Shown here: in pieces, positions 49,509-57,923 of the stretch
Numbering within the stretch: position 1 is the first letter of the stretch
Layout: each line of letters starts with the position of its first letter
Program-made: the position numbers and the translations under genes
The notes under the pieces: generated by a model
Seen by the model: only the letters and a program-made list of their open reading frames with translations
What the model was told of the DNA's origin: nothing
Databases searched by the model: none
Source: JBEBSD01 sp040394475
Lineage (GTDB): Bacteria; Bacteroidota; Bacteroidia; Cytophagales; Spirosomataceae
Reading direction: 5' to 3'
Assembly (NCBI GenBank): GCA_040394475.1
Contig: JBEBSD010000001.1
Span: 1-64,000, forward strand
DNA length: 64,000 bases

Positions 49509-52484
49509 ATGTCAACTCAACATAATACTGAAAAGCTACCTTTGGCCGAGCTGGCTGAGTCGTTGGAAGGGGAGTTTTTCAGTGACAGTACGCAACGGAT
49601 GCTCTATGCAACCGACGCTTCGGCGTATCGCGAAATGCCGTTGGCGGTAGCCATCCCGCGGACAGAACAGGACCTCAGGAAATTAATAGCTTTTGCCGGC
49701 CGGTATCAGCAGTCACTGATCCCCCGGACAGCCGGAACTTCGCTGGCGGGACAGGTAGTCGGCAGCGGGATTGTCGTGGATGTGTCGAAGCATTTTACGA
49801 AAATCCTGGAAATTAATCCGGAGGAACGGTGGGTACGGGTGCAGCCCGGCGTGGTGAGAGACGAGCTCAACATGGCATTGAAAGCCTATGGCCTTTATTT
49901 TGGCCCGGAGACCTCGACCGCCAACCGGGCGATGATCGGGGGAATGGTCGGGAATAATTCCTGCGGCTCCAATTCGGTGGTGTATGGTAGTACGCGCGAA
50001 CATCTGCTGGAAGCCAGGGCGCTCCTTGCAGACGGGTCGGAGGCGGTTTTCAAGGCGATTCCGGGAGAAGAACTGAACCGGTTGTTGCACACGGCCCGGT
50101 CCAGGAAAGGGGAAGCGTCACTGCTGGAGAAAATTTACCTGAAAACCGATGAAATCCTGTCCGACGCATTTAACGGGCAGGAAATCCGGAAAAACTTCCC
50201 GAAACGTACTATCGAACGACGCAATACAGGGTATGCGCTGGATATGCTGCTGGATTGCCGGCCCTACTCGGAAGCGGGGCCCGAATTCAATATGTGCCGG
50301 CTCATCGCAGGCTCGGAGGGGACGCTTTGTTTGCTGACCGAATTAAAACTGAATATTGTTCCCCTGCCCCCTGAAGTGCAGGGACTCGTATGCGCGCATT
50401 TCAATACGATCGATGAGGCATTGCGGGCAACGGTGCTGGCGTTGAAGTATCAGCCCCAGGCCGTAGAGCTGATCGACAGCTATATCCTGGAGTGTGCGGC
50501 CCGGAATGTGGAACAGCGGAAAAATGCCTTTTTTGTTCAGGCTACGGCAGCAGGAAACTATCCGGCTATTTTGGTTGTGGATGTTTCGAACCGGACACGG
50601 GAGGCAGTGGAAGCTACCGCCGCTGCCCTGGAAGCAGAGATGCGCACGGCGGGAACGGGGTATCATTTTCCGTTACTCTTCGGTGATGATACCAAAAAAA
50701 TATGGACGCTGCGGAAGGCCGGTCTCGGCTTGCTGGCCAATATTCCGGGAGACGAAAAGGCGGTAGCCGTAATTGAAGACACGGCGGTTGATGTAAACGA
50801 TCAACCGGATTATATTCGTGATTTCAACGAGATCCTGAAAAAGCATGGAATGTCGGCTGTGCATTATGCGCACGCAGGATCCGGGGAAATTCACCTGCGG
50901 CCCATTATCAACCTGAAGACAAAAGAGGGGCATGGACAGTTCCGTATGATTGCGGAGGAGATTGCCGGTCTGGTAAAACGATACGACGGCTCGCTTTCCG
51001 GGGAACATGGAGATGGCCGGCTGAGAGGCGAGTTTATCCCGAAAATGGTCGGGGCGCATAATTATGGGTTGTTCAGAGAGATAAAAAGTACCTGGGATCC
51101 GGCGGGGGTTTTTAACCCGGGTAAAATTACGGATACTCCTCCCATGGATACTTCGCTGCGTTATGAGGCAGATCTGCCTGTCAGGGAGGTGAAAACGTAT
51201 TTCCGGTTTGAGAACCAGACCATTCTGCAGCATGCCGAGCAGTGTAACGGTTCGGGGGACTGCCGGAAAACAGCGCTCAGCGGCGGAACGATGTGTCCCA
51301 GTTTTATGGCGACACGCAATGAAAAGGATACGACCCGCGCCAGGGCCAATATCCTGCGGGAGATGCTGACAAATTCAACACAGGAGAACCCGTTTGATCA
51401 TCCTGAAATAAAAGAGGTATTCGATCTGTGCCTGGCTTGTAAAGGATGCAAGGGCGAGTGTCCGTCCAATGTGGACGTGGCCAAGCTGAAGATGGAATTT
51501 CTGCAGCACTACCATAATGCTCATGGTGTGCCCCTGCGATCCTGGCTAATAGGGAATTTCAGCAGGATGACCGGGCTGATTGCCGGCATAGCGCCGTGGG
51601 GGTATAATTTTGTCTTTAAAAATGCACCGCTGCGCAGGCTTGCCAACCGGATAGTGGGATTTCATCCGGACCGGACAATGCCGTTGCTGCATGCAACTAC
51701 CCTGAAGGGGTGGTACCGGAACTACCGGAAAGAACATGCCGCTCCCGAGGGGCGGACCGTATACCTGTTCTGTGACGAATTCAGCAACTATAACGATGTG
51801 GAGGTCGGGAAAAAGACGGTGCAGCTGCTGGAGACGTTGGGTTATCACGTGGTGATTCCGGATCACGGGCCGTCGGGCAGACCGCAACTTTCCAAAGGGT
51901 TATTGAAGGACGCCGGAAAAATAGCTGAAAATAATGTGAGCGCGCTTAAAGACCTCGTGTCGGCAGCGTCTCCGCTGGTAGGCATCGAACCTTCCGCTAT
52001 CCTGACTTTCCGGGATGAATACCCCGACCTGGTCCCGGATGAGCTGGTGGCAGCTGCCAAAGCGCTGGCGGCAAACTGCCTGCAGCTCGACGAGTTTATT
52101 GCCCGCGAAATAGACGCAAAGCGGATCTCTCAAACGGCTTTTACAAGTGAGAAACGGCTGGTGAAACTCCACGGGCATTGTCAGCAAAAGGCCATTTCGG
52201 GAATGATCCCCGCGAAAAAAATGCTTTCGGTCCCCGAAAATTATACCGTTCAGCTGATCCCCTCCGGATGCTGTGGGATGGCCGGATCGTTCGGTTATGA
52301 GGCAGAACATTACGACCTGTCCATGAAAATCGGGGAACTGGTGTTGTTTCCCGCTGTCAGAAACCAGCCGGAGGAGGTCATTATTGCCGCCCCGGGAACC
52401 AGCTGCCGGCACCAGATCCACGATGGTACGGGCCGTAAGGCCCTGCACCCTGCAGAAATCCTGTGGGATGCGTTGCGGCGGTGA
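49509..52484 (+). CDS. FAD-linked oxidase with Fe-S and CCG domains (YdiJ/D-2-hydroxyacid dehydrogenase type)
   Basis: 991 residues. An N-terminal PCMH FAD domain (LIPRTAGTSLAGQVVGSGIVVDVSKH, about 75-100; AMIGGMVGNNSCGSNSVVYG) precedes an FAD-oxidase C-terminal domain with the sequence HYAHAGSGEIHLRP. Two [4Fe-4S] motifs follow: CNGSGDCRKTALSGGTMCPSFMAT and CLACKGCKGECPSNVDVAKLK. A CCG-type domain ends it, with KLHGHCQQKA and IPSGCCGMAGSFGYE. Such proteins oxidise D-2-hydroxyacids such as 2-hydroxyglutarate or lactate and pass electrons to quinone. The substrate is not determined. It converges on nrdJ with only two bases between stop codons. Confidence 0.9.
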   Translation: MSTQHNTEKLPLAELAESLEGEFFSDSTQRMLYATDASAYREMPLAVAIPRTEQDLRKLIAFAGRYQQSLIPRTAGTSLAGQVVGSGIVVDVSKHFTKILEINPEERWVRVQPGVVRDELNMALKAYGLYFGPETSTANRAMIGGMVGNNSCGSNSVVYGSTREHLLEARALLADGSEAVFKAIPGEELNRLLHTARSRKGEASLLEKIYLKTDEILSDAFNGQEIRKNFPKRTIERRNTGYALDMLLDCRPYSEAGPEFNMCRLIAGSEGTLCLLTELKLNIVPLPPEVQGLVCAHFNTIDEALRATVLALKYQPQAVELIDSYILECAARNVEQRKNAFFVQATAAGNYPAILVVDVSNRTREAVEATAAALEAEMRTAGTGYHFPLLFGDDTKKIWTLRKAGLGLLANIPGDEKAVAVIEDTAVDVNDQPDYIRDFNEILKKHGMSAVHYAHAGSGEIHLRPIINLKTKEGHGQFRMIAEEIAGLVKRYDGSLSGEHGDGRLRGEFIPKMVGAHNYGLFREIKSTWDPAGVFNPGKITDTPPMDTSLRYEADLPVREVKTYFRFENQTILQHAEQCNGSGDCRKTALSGGTMCPSFMATRNEKDTTRARANILREMLTNSTQENPFDHPEIKEVFDLCLACKGCKGECPSNVDVAKLKMEFLQHYHNAHGVPLRSWLIGNFSRMTGLIAGIAPWGYNFVFKNAPLRRLANRIVGFHPDRTMPLLHATTLKGWYRNYRKEHAAPEGRTVYLFCDEFSNYNDVEVGKKTVQLLETLGYHVVIPDHGPSGRPQLSKGLLKDAGKIAENNVSALKDLVSAASPLVGIEPSAILTFRDEYPDLVPDELVAAAKALAANCLQLDEFIAREIDAKRISQTAFTSEKRLVKLHGHCQQKAISGMIPAKKMLSVPENYTVQLIPSGCCGMAGSFGYEAEHYDLSMKIGELVLFPAVRNQPEEVIIAAPGTSCRHQIHDGTGRKALHPAEILWDALRR

Positions 52485-52486
52485 TC

Positions 52487-55060
52487 CTATCCGCATTTGG
52501 AACTGCCGCAATCCTTGCAGGTCAGGCACCCTTCCTGGTAAATCAGATTGGTGGAATTACAATTCAGGCAGCGTTGTTTTTTGGATTCGGTACCATCGGG
52601 AACATACCGCTTAAGGGCCCGGGCAACCCCGTTTTTCCAGGTATTGATCGATTCATCCAACTGCAGGCTGTTGATCAGGTCTACCACCTTTTCGATAGGC
52701 ATGCCATGGCGTAAGGTGCCGGAAATCAGCTTGGCGTAGTTCCAGTATTCGGGATTGAATTTATAGGAAAGGCCTTCAATGGTGGTTTTGTAACCCCTGG
52801 TGTTCTTGTATTGAAAGTCGTAGCGGGAACTGCCGTCCGCCTCCCGGTTTTTGATAATCAGGCCTTTGTTGACCCATCGGGGAATCAGGATCCCGTCTTC
52901 GTCGTCGGCCAGCCCGGTGAAAATCTCATACGGCTGATTATCGATCAGCCCGATAAAGGCAATCCATTTATCCTTGTTGTTCTGGAACCGCACCACATCG
53001 GCTTCCAGGGAGGCTGGCCGTGTCGTGGGAAAGGGAACAGCCGCTTCCTGTTCCGGTGATTTTTCGGTATTGGCAATCAGGACCCCTGAACGTGAACCGT
53101 CACGGTACACGGTAACTCCCTTGCAGCCCGCTTTCCAGGCTTCCATATAGCACCTGGCCACCACCTCCTCACTAACCTCATTCGGCATATTAATGGTAAC
53201 GCTGATGGAATGGTCGACCCACTTCTGGATAGCCCCCTGCATCCGGACCTTGTTGAGGTAGTCGACGTCGTTGGAGGTAGCCTTGTAGTAGGGCGATTTT
53301 TTCACCAGGTTATCCAGTTCTTTCTGGGAGTAGTTGCGTGCGGTATCATGCCCGTTGACTTCCATCCATTGCCTGAAACGGTGATGGAAAACGACATATT
53401 CCTCCCAGGAATCGCCGACGTCATCGACAAAGTCAACCCGGACGTCTTTATCATTCGGATTAACCTTTCTCCTGCGTTTATAGACCGGCAGAAAGACTGG
53501 TTCTATACCGGACGTGGTTTGAGACATCAGGCTGGTGGTTCCCGTCGGGGCGATGGTGAGGAGCGCAATATTACGACGACCGTATTCCAGCATTTCGTAA
53601 TATAACTGCGCGTCGGCCTCTTTCAGGCGGTTGATAAACGGATTGTTTTTTTCCCGCTCCGAATCGTAAATCGGGAAAGCGCCTCGTTCCCGGGCAGCAT
53701 GTACAGAAGCCCGGTAAGCTTCAATGGCAAGGGTTTTATGAATCTCGACCGAAAAAGCAGTTCCTTCTTCACTTCCGTAGCGCAGTCCTAAAGCGGCCAG
53801 CATATCCCCCTCGGCTGTGATCCCGATCCCGGTTCTGCGTCCTTCCCGGGCTTTTATTTTGATATTTTCCCAAAGGTTCCGTTCTACAAGCTTTACCTCG
53901 GGAGCTTCCGGGTCCTGGTCAATTTTTTCAAGAATGGCATCGATCTTCTCCAGTTCAAGGTCGATGATATCGTCCATAATCCGTTGGGCAGCGCCAATGT
54001 GCTGCTTGAAGAGCTCCCAGTTGAAAGCTGCAGCGCCGGTAAACGGATCTTCTACATAGGCAAATAAATTGATACAGAGCAGCCGGCAGGAATCGTAAGG
54101 ACACAACGGGATTTCCCCGCAGGGGTTGGTAGAGACCGTTTCGTAACCCAGGTCGGCATAGCTGTCCGGAACCGACTCCCGGATAATGGTATCCCAGAAC
54201 AAAATGCCCGGTTCGGCCGACTGCCAGGCGTTATGGATAATTTTTTTCCAGAGTGTGAGCGCGTCTGTCTCATTCTGGTAAACGGGTTCGCTGCTGTGGA
54301 TCGGATACTGCTGGGTATAGCTGCCCTCCGCCTCCACGGCGCGCATAAAGTCATCGTCGATGCGCACCGACACATTGGCGCCGGTTACCTTTCCGGTTAC
54401 CATTTTGGCATCGATGAAAGCCTCTGCATCGGGATGTTTGATGGCAATCGACAGCATCAGCGCACCCCGGCGACCGTCCTGGGCCACTTCGCGGGTGGAA
54501 TTGGAATAGCGCTCCATAAACGGCACAATCCCGGTGGAGGTAAGTGCCGAATTCTTGACAGGAGATCCTTTAGGCCGGATATGGGACAGGTCGTGCCCGA
54601 CACCGCCCCTTCTTTTCATGAGTTGTACCTGCTCCTGGTCGATCTTCATCACGCCCCCGTAAGAATCGGACGAGCCCGGGTTACCAATCACAAAGCAATT
54701 GGACAGGGAGGCGATCTGGAACGGATTGCCGATCCCGGTCATAGGACTGCCCTGGGGGATGATGTACTTAAAATCTTTTATCAGGTCGTACACGGTTTCC
54801 ACCGGCATGGGGTTGGGGTAGCGTTCTTCGATGCGGGCGACCTCCGCTGCGATGCGGCGGTGCATGTCGGCGGGCGTCTTTTCATAGATGTTGCCGTCCG
54901 AATCCTTGAGCGCATATTTATTGACCCAGACACGGGCGGCCAGATCGTCGCCCTTGAAATACCCGAGACTAGCTTCGTAAGCCTCTTCGGAAGTATATAC
55001 GTGATGTTTTTCTGAAAATTTTAACATGTGCTTTGTGGACATTAGAAGATTACTGATCAT
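52487..55060 (-). CDS. nrdJ: Class II (adenosylcobalamin-dependent) ribonucleoside-diphosphate reductase
   Basis: Up to 857 residues; three in-frame ATGs (55060, 55042, 55027) precede the conserved start FSEKHHVYTSEEAYEASLGYFKGD. It reduces ribonucleotides to deoxyribonucleotides using a cobalamin radical, so it works with or without oxygen. IIPQGSPMTGIGNPFQIASLSNCFVIGNPG and STNPCGEIPLCPYDSCRLLCINLF hold active-site cysteines, and TIAPTGTTSLMSQTTSGIEPVF is the ten-stranded barrel. The C-terminal CLNCNSTNLIYQEGCLTCKDCGSSKCG provides redox or zinc cysteines. No NrdR-like box or cobalamin riboswitch was recognised upstream. Confidence 0.94.
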   Translation of the reverse strand: MISNLLMSTKHMLKFSEKHHVYTSEEAYEASLGYFKGDDLAARVWVNKYALKDSDGNIYEKTPADMHRRIAAEVARIEERYPNPMPVETVYDLIKDFKYIIPQGSPMTGIGNPFQIASLSNCFVIGNPGSSDSYGGVMKIDQEQVQLMKRRGGVGHDLSHIRPKGSPVKNSALTSTGIVPFMERYSNSTREVAQDGRRGALMLSIAIKHPDAEAFIDAKMVTGKVTGANVSVRIDDDFMRAVEAEGSYTQQYPIHSSEPVYQNETDALTLWKKIIHNAWQSAEPGILFWDTIIRESVPDSYADLGYETVSTNPCGEIPLCPYDSCRLLCINLFAYVEDPFTGAAAFNWELFKQHIGAAQRIMDDIIDLELEKIDAILEKIDQDPEAPEVKLVERNLWENIKIKAREGRRTGIGITAEGDMLAALGLRYGSEEGTAFSVEIHKTLAIEAYRASVHAARERGAFPIYDSEREKNNPFINRLKEADAQLYYEMLEYGRRNIALLTIAPTGTTSLMSQTTSGIEPVFLPVYKRRRKVNPNDKDVRVDFVDDVGDSWEEYVVFHHRFRQWMEVNGHDTARNYSQKELDNLVKKSPYYKATSNDVDYLNKVRMQGAIQKWVDHSISVTINMPNEVSEEVVARCYMEAWKAGCKGVTVYRDGSRSGVLIANTEKSPEQEAAVPFPTTRPASLEADVVRFQNNKDKWIAFIGLIDNQPYEIFTGLADDEDGILIPRWVNKGLIIKNREADGSSRYDFQYKNTRGYKTTIEGLSYKFNPEYWNYAKLISGTLRHGMPIEKVVDLINSLQLDESINTWKNGVARALKRYVPDGTESKKQRCLNCNSTNLIYQEGCLTCKDCGSSKCG

Positions 55061-55076
55061 TCCGGATTCAGTAGTA

Positions 55077-55084
55077 CAAATCTA
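55077..55084 (-). promoter_or_regulatory. nrdJ promoter, -7 element TAGATTTG
   Basis: Minus-strand TAGATTTG with TTTTG 23 bases upstream as a possible -33. The start would be near 55070, favouring one of the two downstream ATGs. Confidence 0.45.
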
Positions 55085-55243
55085 ACTTTATAGAACACTT
55101 TTTCCCACAAAAACACGAAAAGTTTACAACTTTATTCGGTAAGTTGCTTATAATTAGTGTGTTATAAATATTTTGTCCATAAAAAGTTTCCCGATTATTA
55201 ACGTTTTATGTAAGCGTAAAGCAGCAGAGTGATCATTTTTTCT

Positions 55244-55846
55244 TCAGAATCCGTATATTATCCCTGCCGTCAGCACCCCTTTATACCCATAACCCAGTGC
55301 AGCATAGCCGCCAAGTTTCTTCCCGAATCCGAACCCGATTGCAGTCACCTGATAAGCGAACCTTGTCCTGCCAACTACCGCTTTTTCTGAGCTGAAATCA
55401 TTGTGCTTCTCTTTTCGCTCCTGCCAGGAAATACCCGGTGCAATACCGGAATACCAGGTCACGCGGGGTCTGAATCCCCAATGGTATTGATAATCGAATA
55501 CCATTGTCAGATAGCGGTCTTCCCATTCAGCGTACTTATCGAATAGTTCCGGATGCGGCGCTCCGGTTCTCGTTACTTTTTGCCGCTCAGCCATTAACTG
55601 GATGCCAAACGAATGGCGGTCAATCCCGGCATACCGGTAGCCGATGTGATACACTCCGGAGGAACTTACAGCGGTACTGCCGCCCCCAACCAGCTGTTTT
55701 TTCCAGATTCCTGAAACGGCAAAATCGCGTTCGGATGCAACCCCTGCCCCTGCATGGAGCTGGTGAGGGTTTTCCTGCGCGGTGCCGGAAAGGGTGCACA
55801 ACCAACAGCAAATCCCCGCAAGGGAAACGACAAAATTCCTGCCCAT
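55244..55846 (-). CDS. Outer-membrane beta-barrel-like secreted protein
   Basis: About 200 residues from the ATG giving MGRNFVVSLAGICCWLCTLSGTAQE, a signal peptide; an upstream in-frame start gives an implausible N-terminus. The mature part alternates polar and aromatic residues (YHIGYRYAGIDRHSFGIQLMAE, YLTMVFDYQYHWGFRPRVTWYSGI, GGYAALGYGYKGVLTAGIIYGF) and ends in Phe, as barrels do. No family recognised. It lies behind the FKBP gene with a palindromic repeat between them. Confidence 0.65.
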   Translation of the reverse strand: MGRNFVVSLAGICCWLCTLSGTAQENPHQLHAGAGVASERDFAVSGIWKKQLVGGGSTAVSSSGVYHIGYRYAGIDRHSFGIQLMAERQKVTRTGAPHPELFDKYAEWEDRYLTMVFDYQYHWGFRPRVTWYSGIAPGISWQERKEKHNDFSSEKAVVGRTRFAYQVTAIGFGFGKKLGGYAALGYGYKGVLTAGIIYGF

Positions 55847-55866
55847 ATTTATGCACTTTGTTGCCG

Positions 55867-55911
55867 CAGTGCCGGCAGAAACGTTGCATCCAACGTCTCT
55901 GGCCGGCACTG
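55867..55911. repeat. Hairpin of the GTAGA...TCTAC family
   Basis: Outer arms CAGTGCCGGC (55867-55876) and its complement (55902-55911), and an inner stem ACGTTG (55881-55886)/CAACGT (55891-55896). The centre AGAAACGTTGCATCCAACGT resembles a mirror of AGAGACGTTGCATGCAACGT. It lies 9 bases beyond the FKBP stop codon (minus strand), that is, at its 3' end. Confidence 0.78.
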
Positions 55912-55919
55912 TGGCCGAA

Positions 55920-56795
55920 TTAGGGAGTTTTGGCCGAAACGAGCTCTATTTCGAAAGCCAGCGGCGTATTGGGGAGCACCGTATACTGACCATATTCATT
56001 GACGCGCCCTCCTTTATAGCCGATTTCCGAAGGAAAAACGAGGACTGCCTGTTCGCCAACCCGTAATTTACGGACGCCCTGGTCAAATCCTTTTATATTG
56101 GGACTCACACCGGTCACAAACTCGTAATTGCCTCCCGGGTCGAGTACGGCTCCGGTCAGAAGCAACGCTTTGTATTTGACCTCCACATGCATATTAGGTC
56201 CGACGCTGTCACCTTCGACCGTATTGAGCCGGATGATGTTCAGGTTTTCGGGAGTCGTTTCCGATACGACGTATTCTTTTTCTTCGATGTAGTCGGCAAT
56301 CTGTTCGTTCTCATTCCGGATTTTCAGGATTTCTATTTCAAGGCGGACAGGAACATAACCCGGAACCTGACGCTGCGACCAGCCTCCGGATCCGAAAGCC
56401 CAGTAATAGGGAAGCAGCATTGTAGCTTTTTCACCTTCCCGCAGCCAGCTGACGCCAAGCTCCCAGCCGGGAATGGGCGCCGCAGAGAAACCGAAAGGAT
56501 AGCTATAAGGCTCCCCGGCTTTACTGGACTCGATCGAAGTACCTCCCAGTGTATACATTTGGTAATTCATCGTGACCCGGTTGCCCGTACTCGCTTTTTT
56601 GCCCGACGGGTTGGATTCACGAAGGATCATATAGGCACCAAGGGTATCTTTACTGGGAGTAAGCCCCTTTTCGGTCATGTATTCCTGGATCTGCTGTTCA
56701 TTCTCGTTCTGCTTTCCGACTTCATCCACCGACTTCATACAGGAAGTCAGCAGTACAGGAAAAACCACTACCCAACACGCAATTGCTTTTTTCAT
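55920..56795 (-). CDS. FKBP-type peptidyl-prolyl isomerase lipoprotein with two FKBP domains
   Basis: 291 residues. The signal ends in LLTSC, Cys19 being the lipid anchor. One FKBP-like domain is at about 70-160 (NRVTMNYQMYTLGGTSIESS to VPVRLEIEILKI) and another at about 195-288 (VEVKYKALLLTGAVLDPGG with FDQGVRKLRVGEQAVLVFPSEIGYKGG). Both have the family's hydrophobic core pattern; the second keeps the Phe-Asp-Gln-Gly loop, the first less clearly so. It should fold or isomerise proline-containing envelope proteins. nth lies 142 bases upstream on the same strand. Confidence 0.9.
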   Translation of the reverse strand: MKKAIACWVVVFPVLLTSCMKSVDEVGKQNENEQQIQEYMTEKGLTPSKDTLGAYMILRESNPSGKKASTGNRVTMNYQMYTLGGTSIESSKAGEPYSYPFGFSAAPIPGWELGVSWLREGEKATMLLPYYWAFGSGGWSQRQVPGYVPVRLEIEILKIRNENEQIADYIEEKEYVVSETTPENLNIIRLNTVEGDSVGPNMHVEVKYKALLLTGAVLDPGGNYEFVTGVSPNIKGFDQGVRKLRVGEQAVLVFPSEIGYKGGRVNEYGQYTVLPNTPLAFEIELVSAKTP

Positions 56796-56937
56796 AAAAT
56801 CCGTTTGCTCTGATATAATTATAGATACTTAAAATAAATGCAAATTGTTGAGAACCCGTCCTTTCCGGAAGCGGCCGGAGGGGTTAACAATAGTAAGACC
56901 CGGTGCTGTTCAAATGGTTGCAATTCAGCGGGCGCCG

Positions 56938-57582
56938 TCACCCGAAGTTTTTTTCATAGTAAAGGCAAAACGAGCTCAGGGCGCATTCTTTACACCGGGG
57001 TGTCCGGGCCAGGCAAATATACCGGCCGTGCAGGATCAGCCAATGGTGGGCCTTGGGAATTAAGCCGGTGGGAATGTATTTCACCAGCTCTTTCTCCACC
57101 GCCAGCGGTGTAGTGGCCGTCCGGGATACGAGACCGATGCGATGCGAAACCCGGAATACATGCGTATCCACGGCCATGGCCGGCTGGTTAAAAATAACGG
57201 ATGCGATGACATTCGCCGTTTTGCGTCCCACTCCCGGCAGTCGCTGCAGGTCCTCGAGGGTGCCGGGCACTTCTGCCTGGTATTCTTCCTGCAGCATCCG
57301 GGCCAGTCCGACCAGGTGTTTGCTCTTATTATTGGGATAGGAAATAGACCGGATGTACTGAAACACCTCCTCTGCGTTGGAAGCCGCCAGGGCCGCTACA
57401 TCCGGAAACCGCTCGAAGAGGGCCGGCGTAACCATGTTCACCCGCTTGTCGGTGCATTGGGCCGACAATACTACCGCTATCAGCAACTCATAGGGATTGG
57501 TATAGCGCAACTCGGTCTCGGGCTCTGGAAAATTGGAGGTAAAATAGTCTAATAATAAGCGATAGCGTTCCCGTCGTACCAT
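56938..57582 (-). CDS. nth: Endonuclease III
   Basis: About 214 residues from the ATG giving MVRRERYRLLLDYF. It is a DNA glycosylase/AP lyase for oxidised pyrimidines. The helix-hairpin-helix LQRLPGVGRKTANVIAS contains the catalytic Lys; the catalytic Asp is in VDTHVFRVSHR. The [4Fe-4S] cluster ligands follow the C-x6-C-x2-C-x5-C spacing in CLARTPRCKECALSSFC. It is divergent from the trp operon; the 57583-57722 gap holds the trp promoter. Confidence 0.95.
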   Translation of the reverse strand: MVRRERYRLLLDYFTSNFPEPETELRYTNPYELLIAVVLSAQCTDKRVNMVTPALFERFPDVAALAASNAEEVFQYIRSISYPNNKSKHLVGLARMLQEEYQAEVPGTLEDLQRLPGVGRKTANVIASVIFNQPAMAVDTHVFRVSHRIGLVSRTATTPLAVEKELVKYIPTGLIPKAHHWLILHGRYICLARTPRCKECALSSFCLYYEKNFG

Positions 57583-57685
57583 TTTATGTGAAATTCGGAC
57601 ACCGGTATAGCATCCGGCATGCAAAATTATCATTATCCCTTTAAAAAAAGAACGAAAAAGAGATCATTATTCGGAAAACGTTTTT

Positions 57686-57693
57686 TAAATTTG
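57686..57693 (+). promoter_or_regulatory. trp operon promoter, -7 element TAAATTTG
   Basis: TAAATTTG matches TAnnTTTG; start predicted near 57700, which puts the leader peptide ATG about 23 bases in. No convincing -33 element. Confidence 0.5.
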
Positions 57694-57722
57694 CGCGTTG
57701 CACGGTAAATACAACTCTAGTA

Positions 57723-57800
57723 ATGGTTCGCATAGTGATTAATACTTCATGGTGGTGGCGCTCTTCTTCCGAAAAGATGGACACCCGGCTATGTAAGTAG
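57723..57800 (+). CDS. trpL: Trp-rich leader peptide of the trp operon
   Basis: A 25-codon ORF with ATG at 57723 and TAG ending at 57800. The peptide is MVRIVINTSWWWRSSSEKM then DTRLCK, with three consecutive TGG Trp codons (10-12). Trp is rare, so three in a row in a short ORF just upstream of a Trp-biosynthesis operon and just before an intrinsic terminator is a strong indication of ribosome-mediated attenuation. There is no Shine-Dalgarno sequence, as usual in this phylum. Confidence is high for the role and moderate for the start codon. Confidence 0.8.
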   Translation: MVRIVINTSWWWRSSSEKMDTRLCK

Positions 57801-57824
57801 TATACTATATCAGAAATAAAATAT

Positions 57825-57866
57825 AGTGGCCCGTTGTTCATCAGACAGCGGGCCACTTTGTTTTTT
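57825..57866 (+). terminator. Attenuator terminator of the trp leader
   Basis: A 13-base stem: AGTGGCCCG plus TTGT (57825-57837) with ACAG plus CGGGCCACT (57845-57857), one G-U pair, a 7-base loop and then TTGTTTTTT. A competing pairing is visible: ACTATAT (57804-57810) with ATATAGT (57821-57827), which overlaps the base of the terminator arm. It lies 24 bases after the leader stop and 57 bases before trpE. Confidence 0.88.
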
Positions 57867-57923
57867 AATTGAATAATCAAAAACCGATAACAGAACTTTG
57901 AACAACAGTAATCCCTGATAAAT

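Noticed and set aside
55061..55243. Cobalamin riboswitch or NrdR boxes before nrdJ
   Set aside because: No B12-box-like sequence or paired NrdR-like boxes were seen; only the promoter element was supported.
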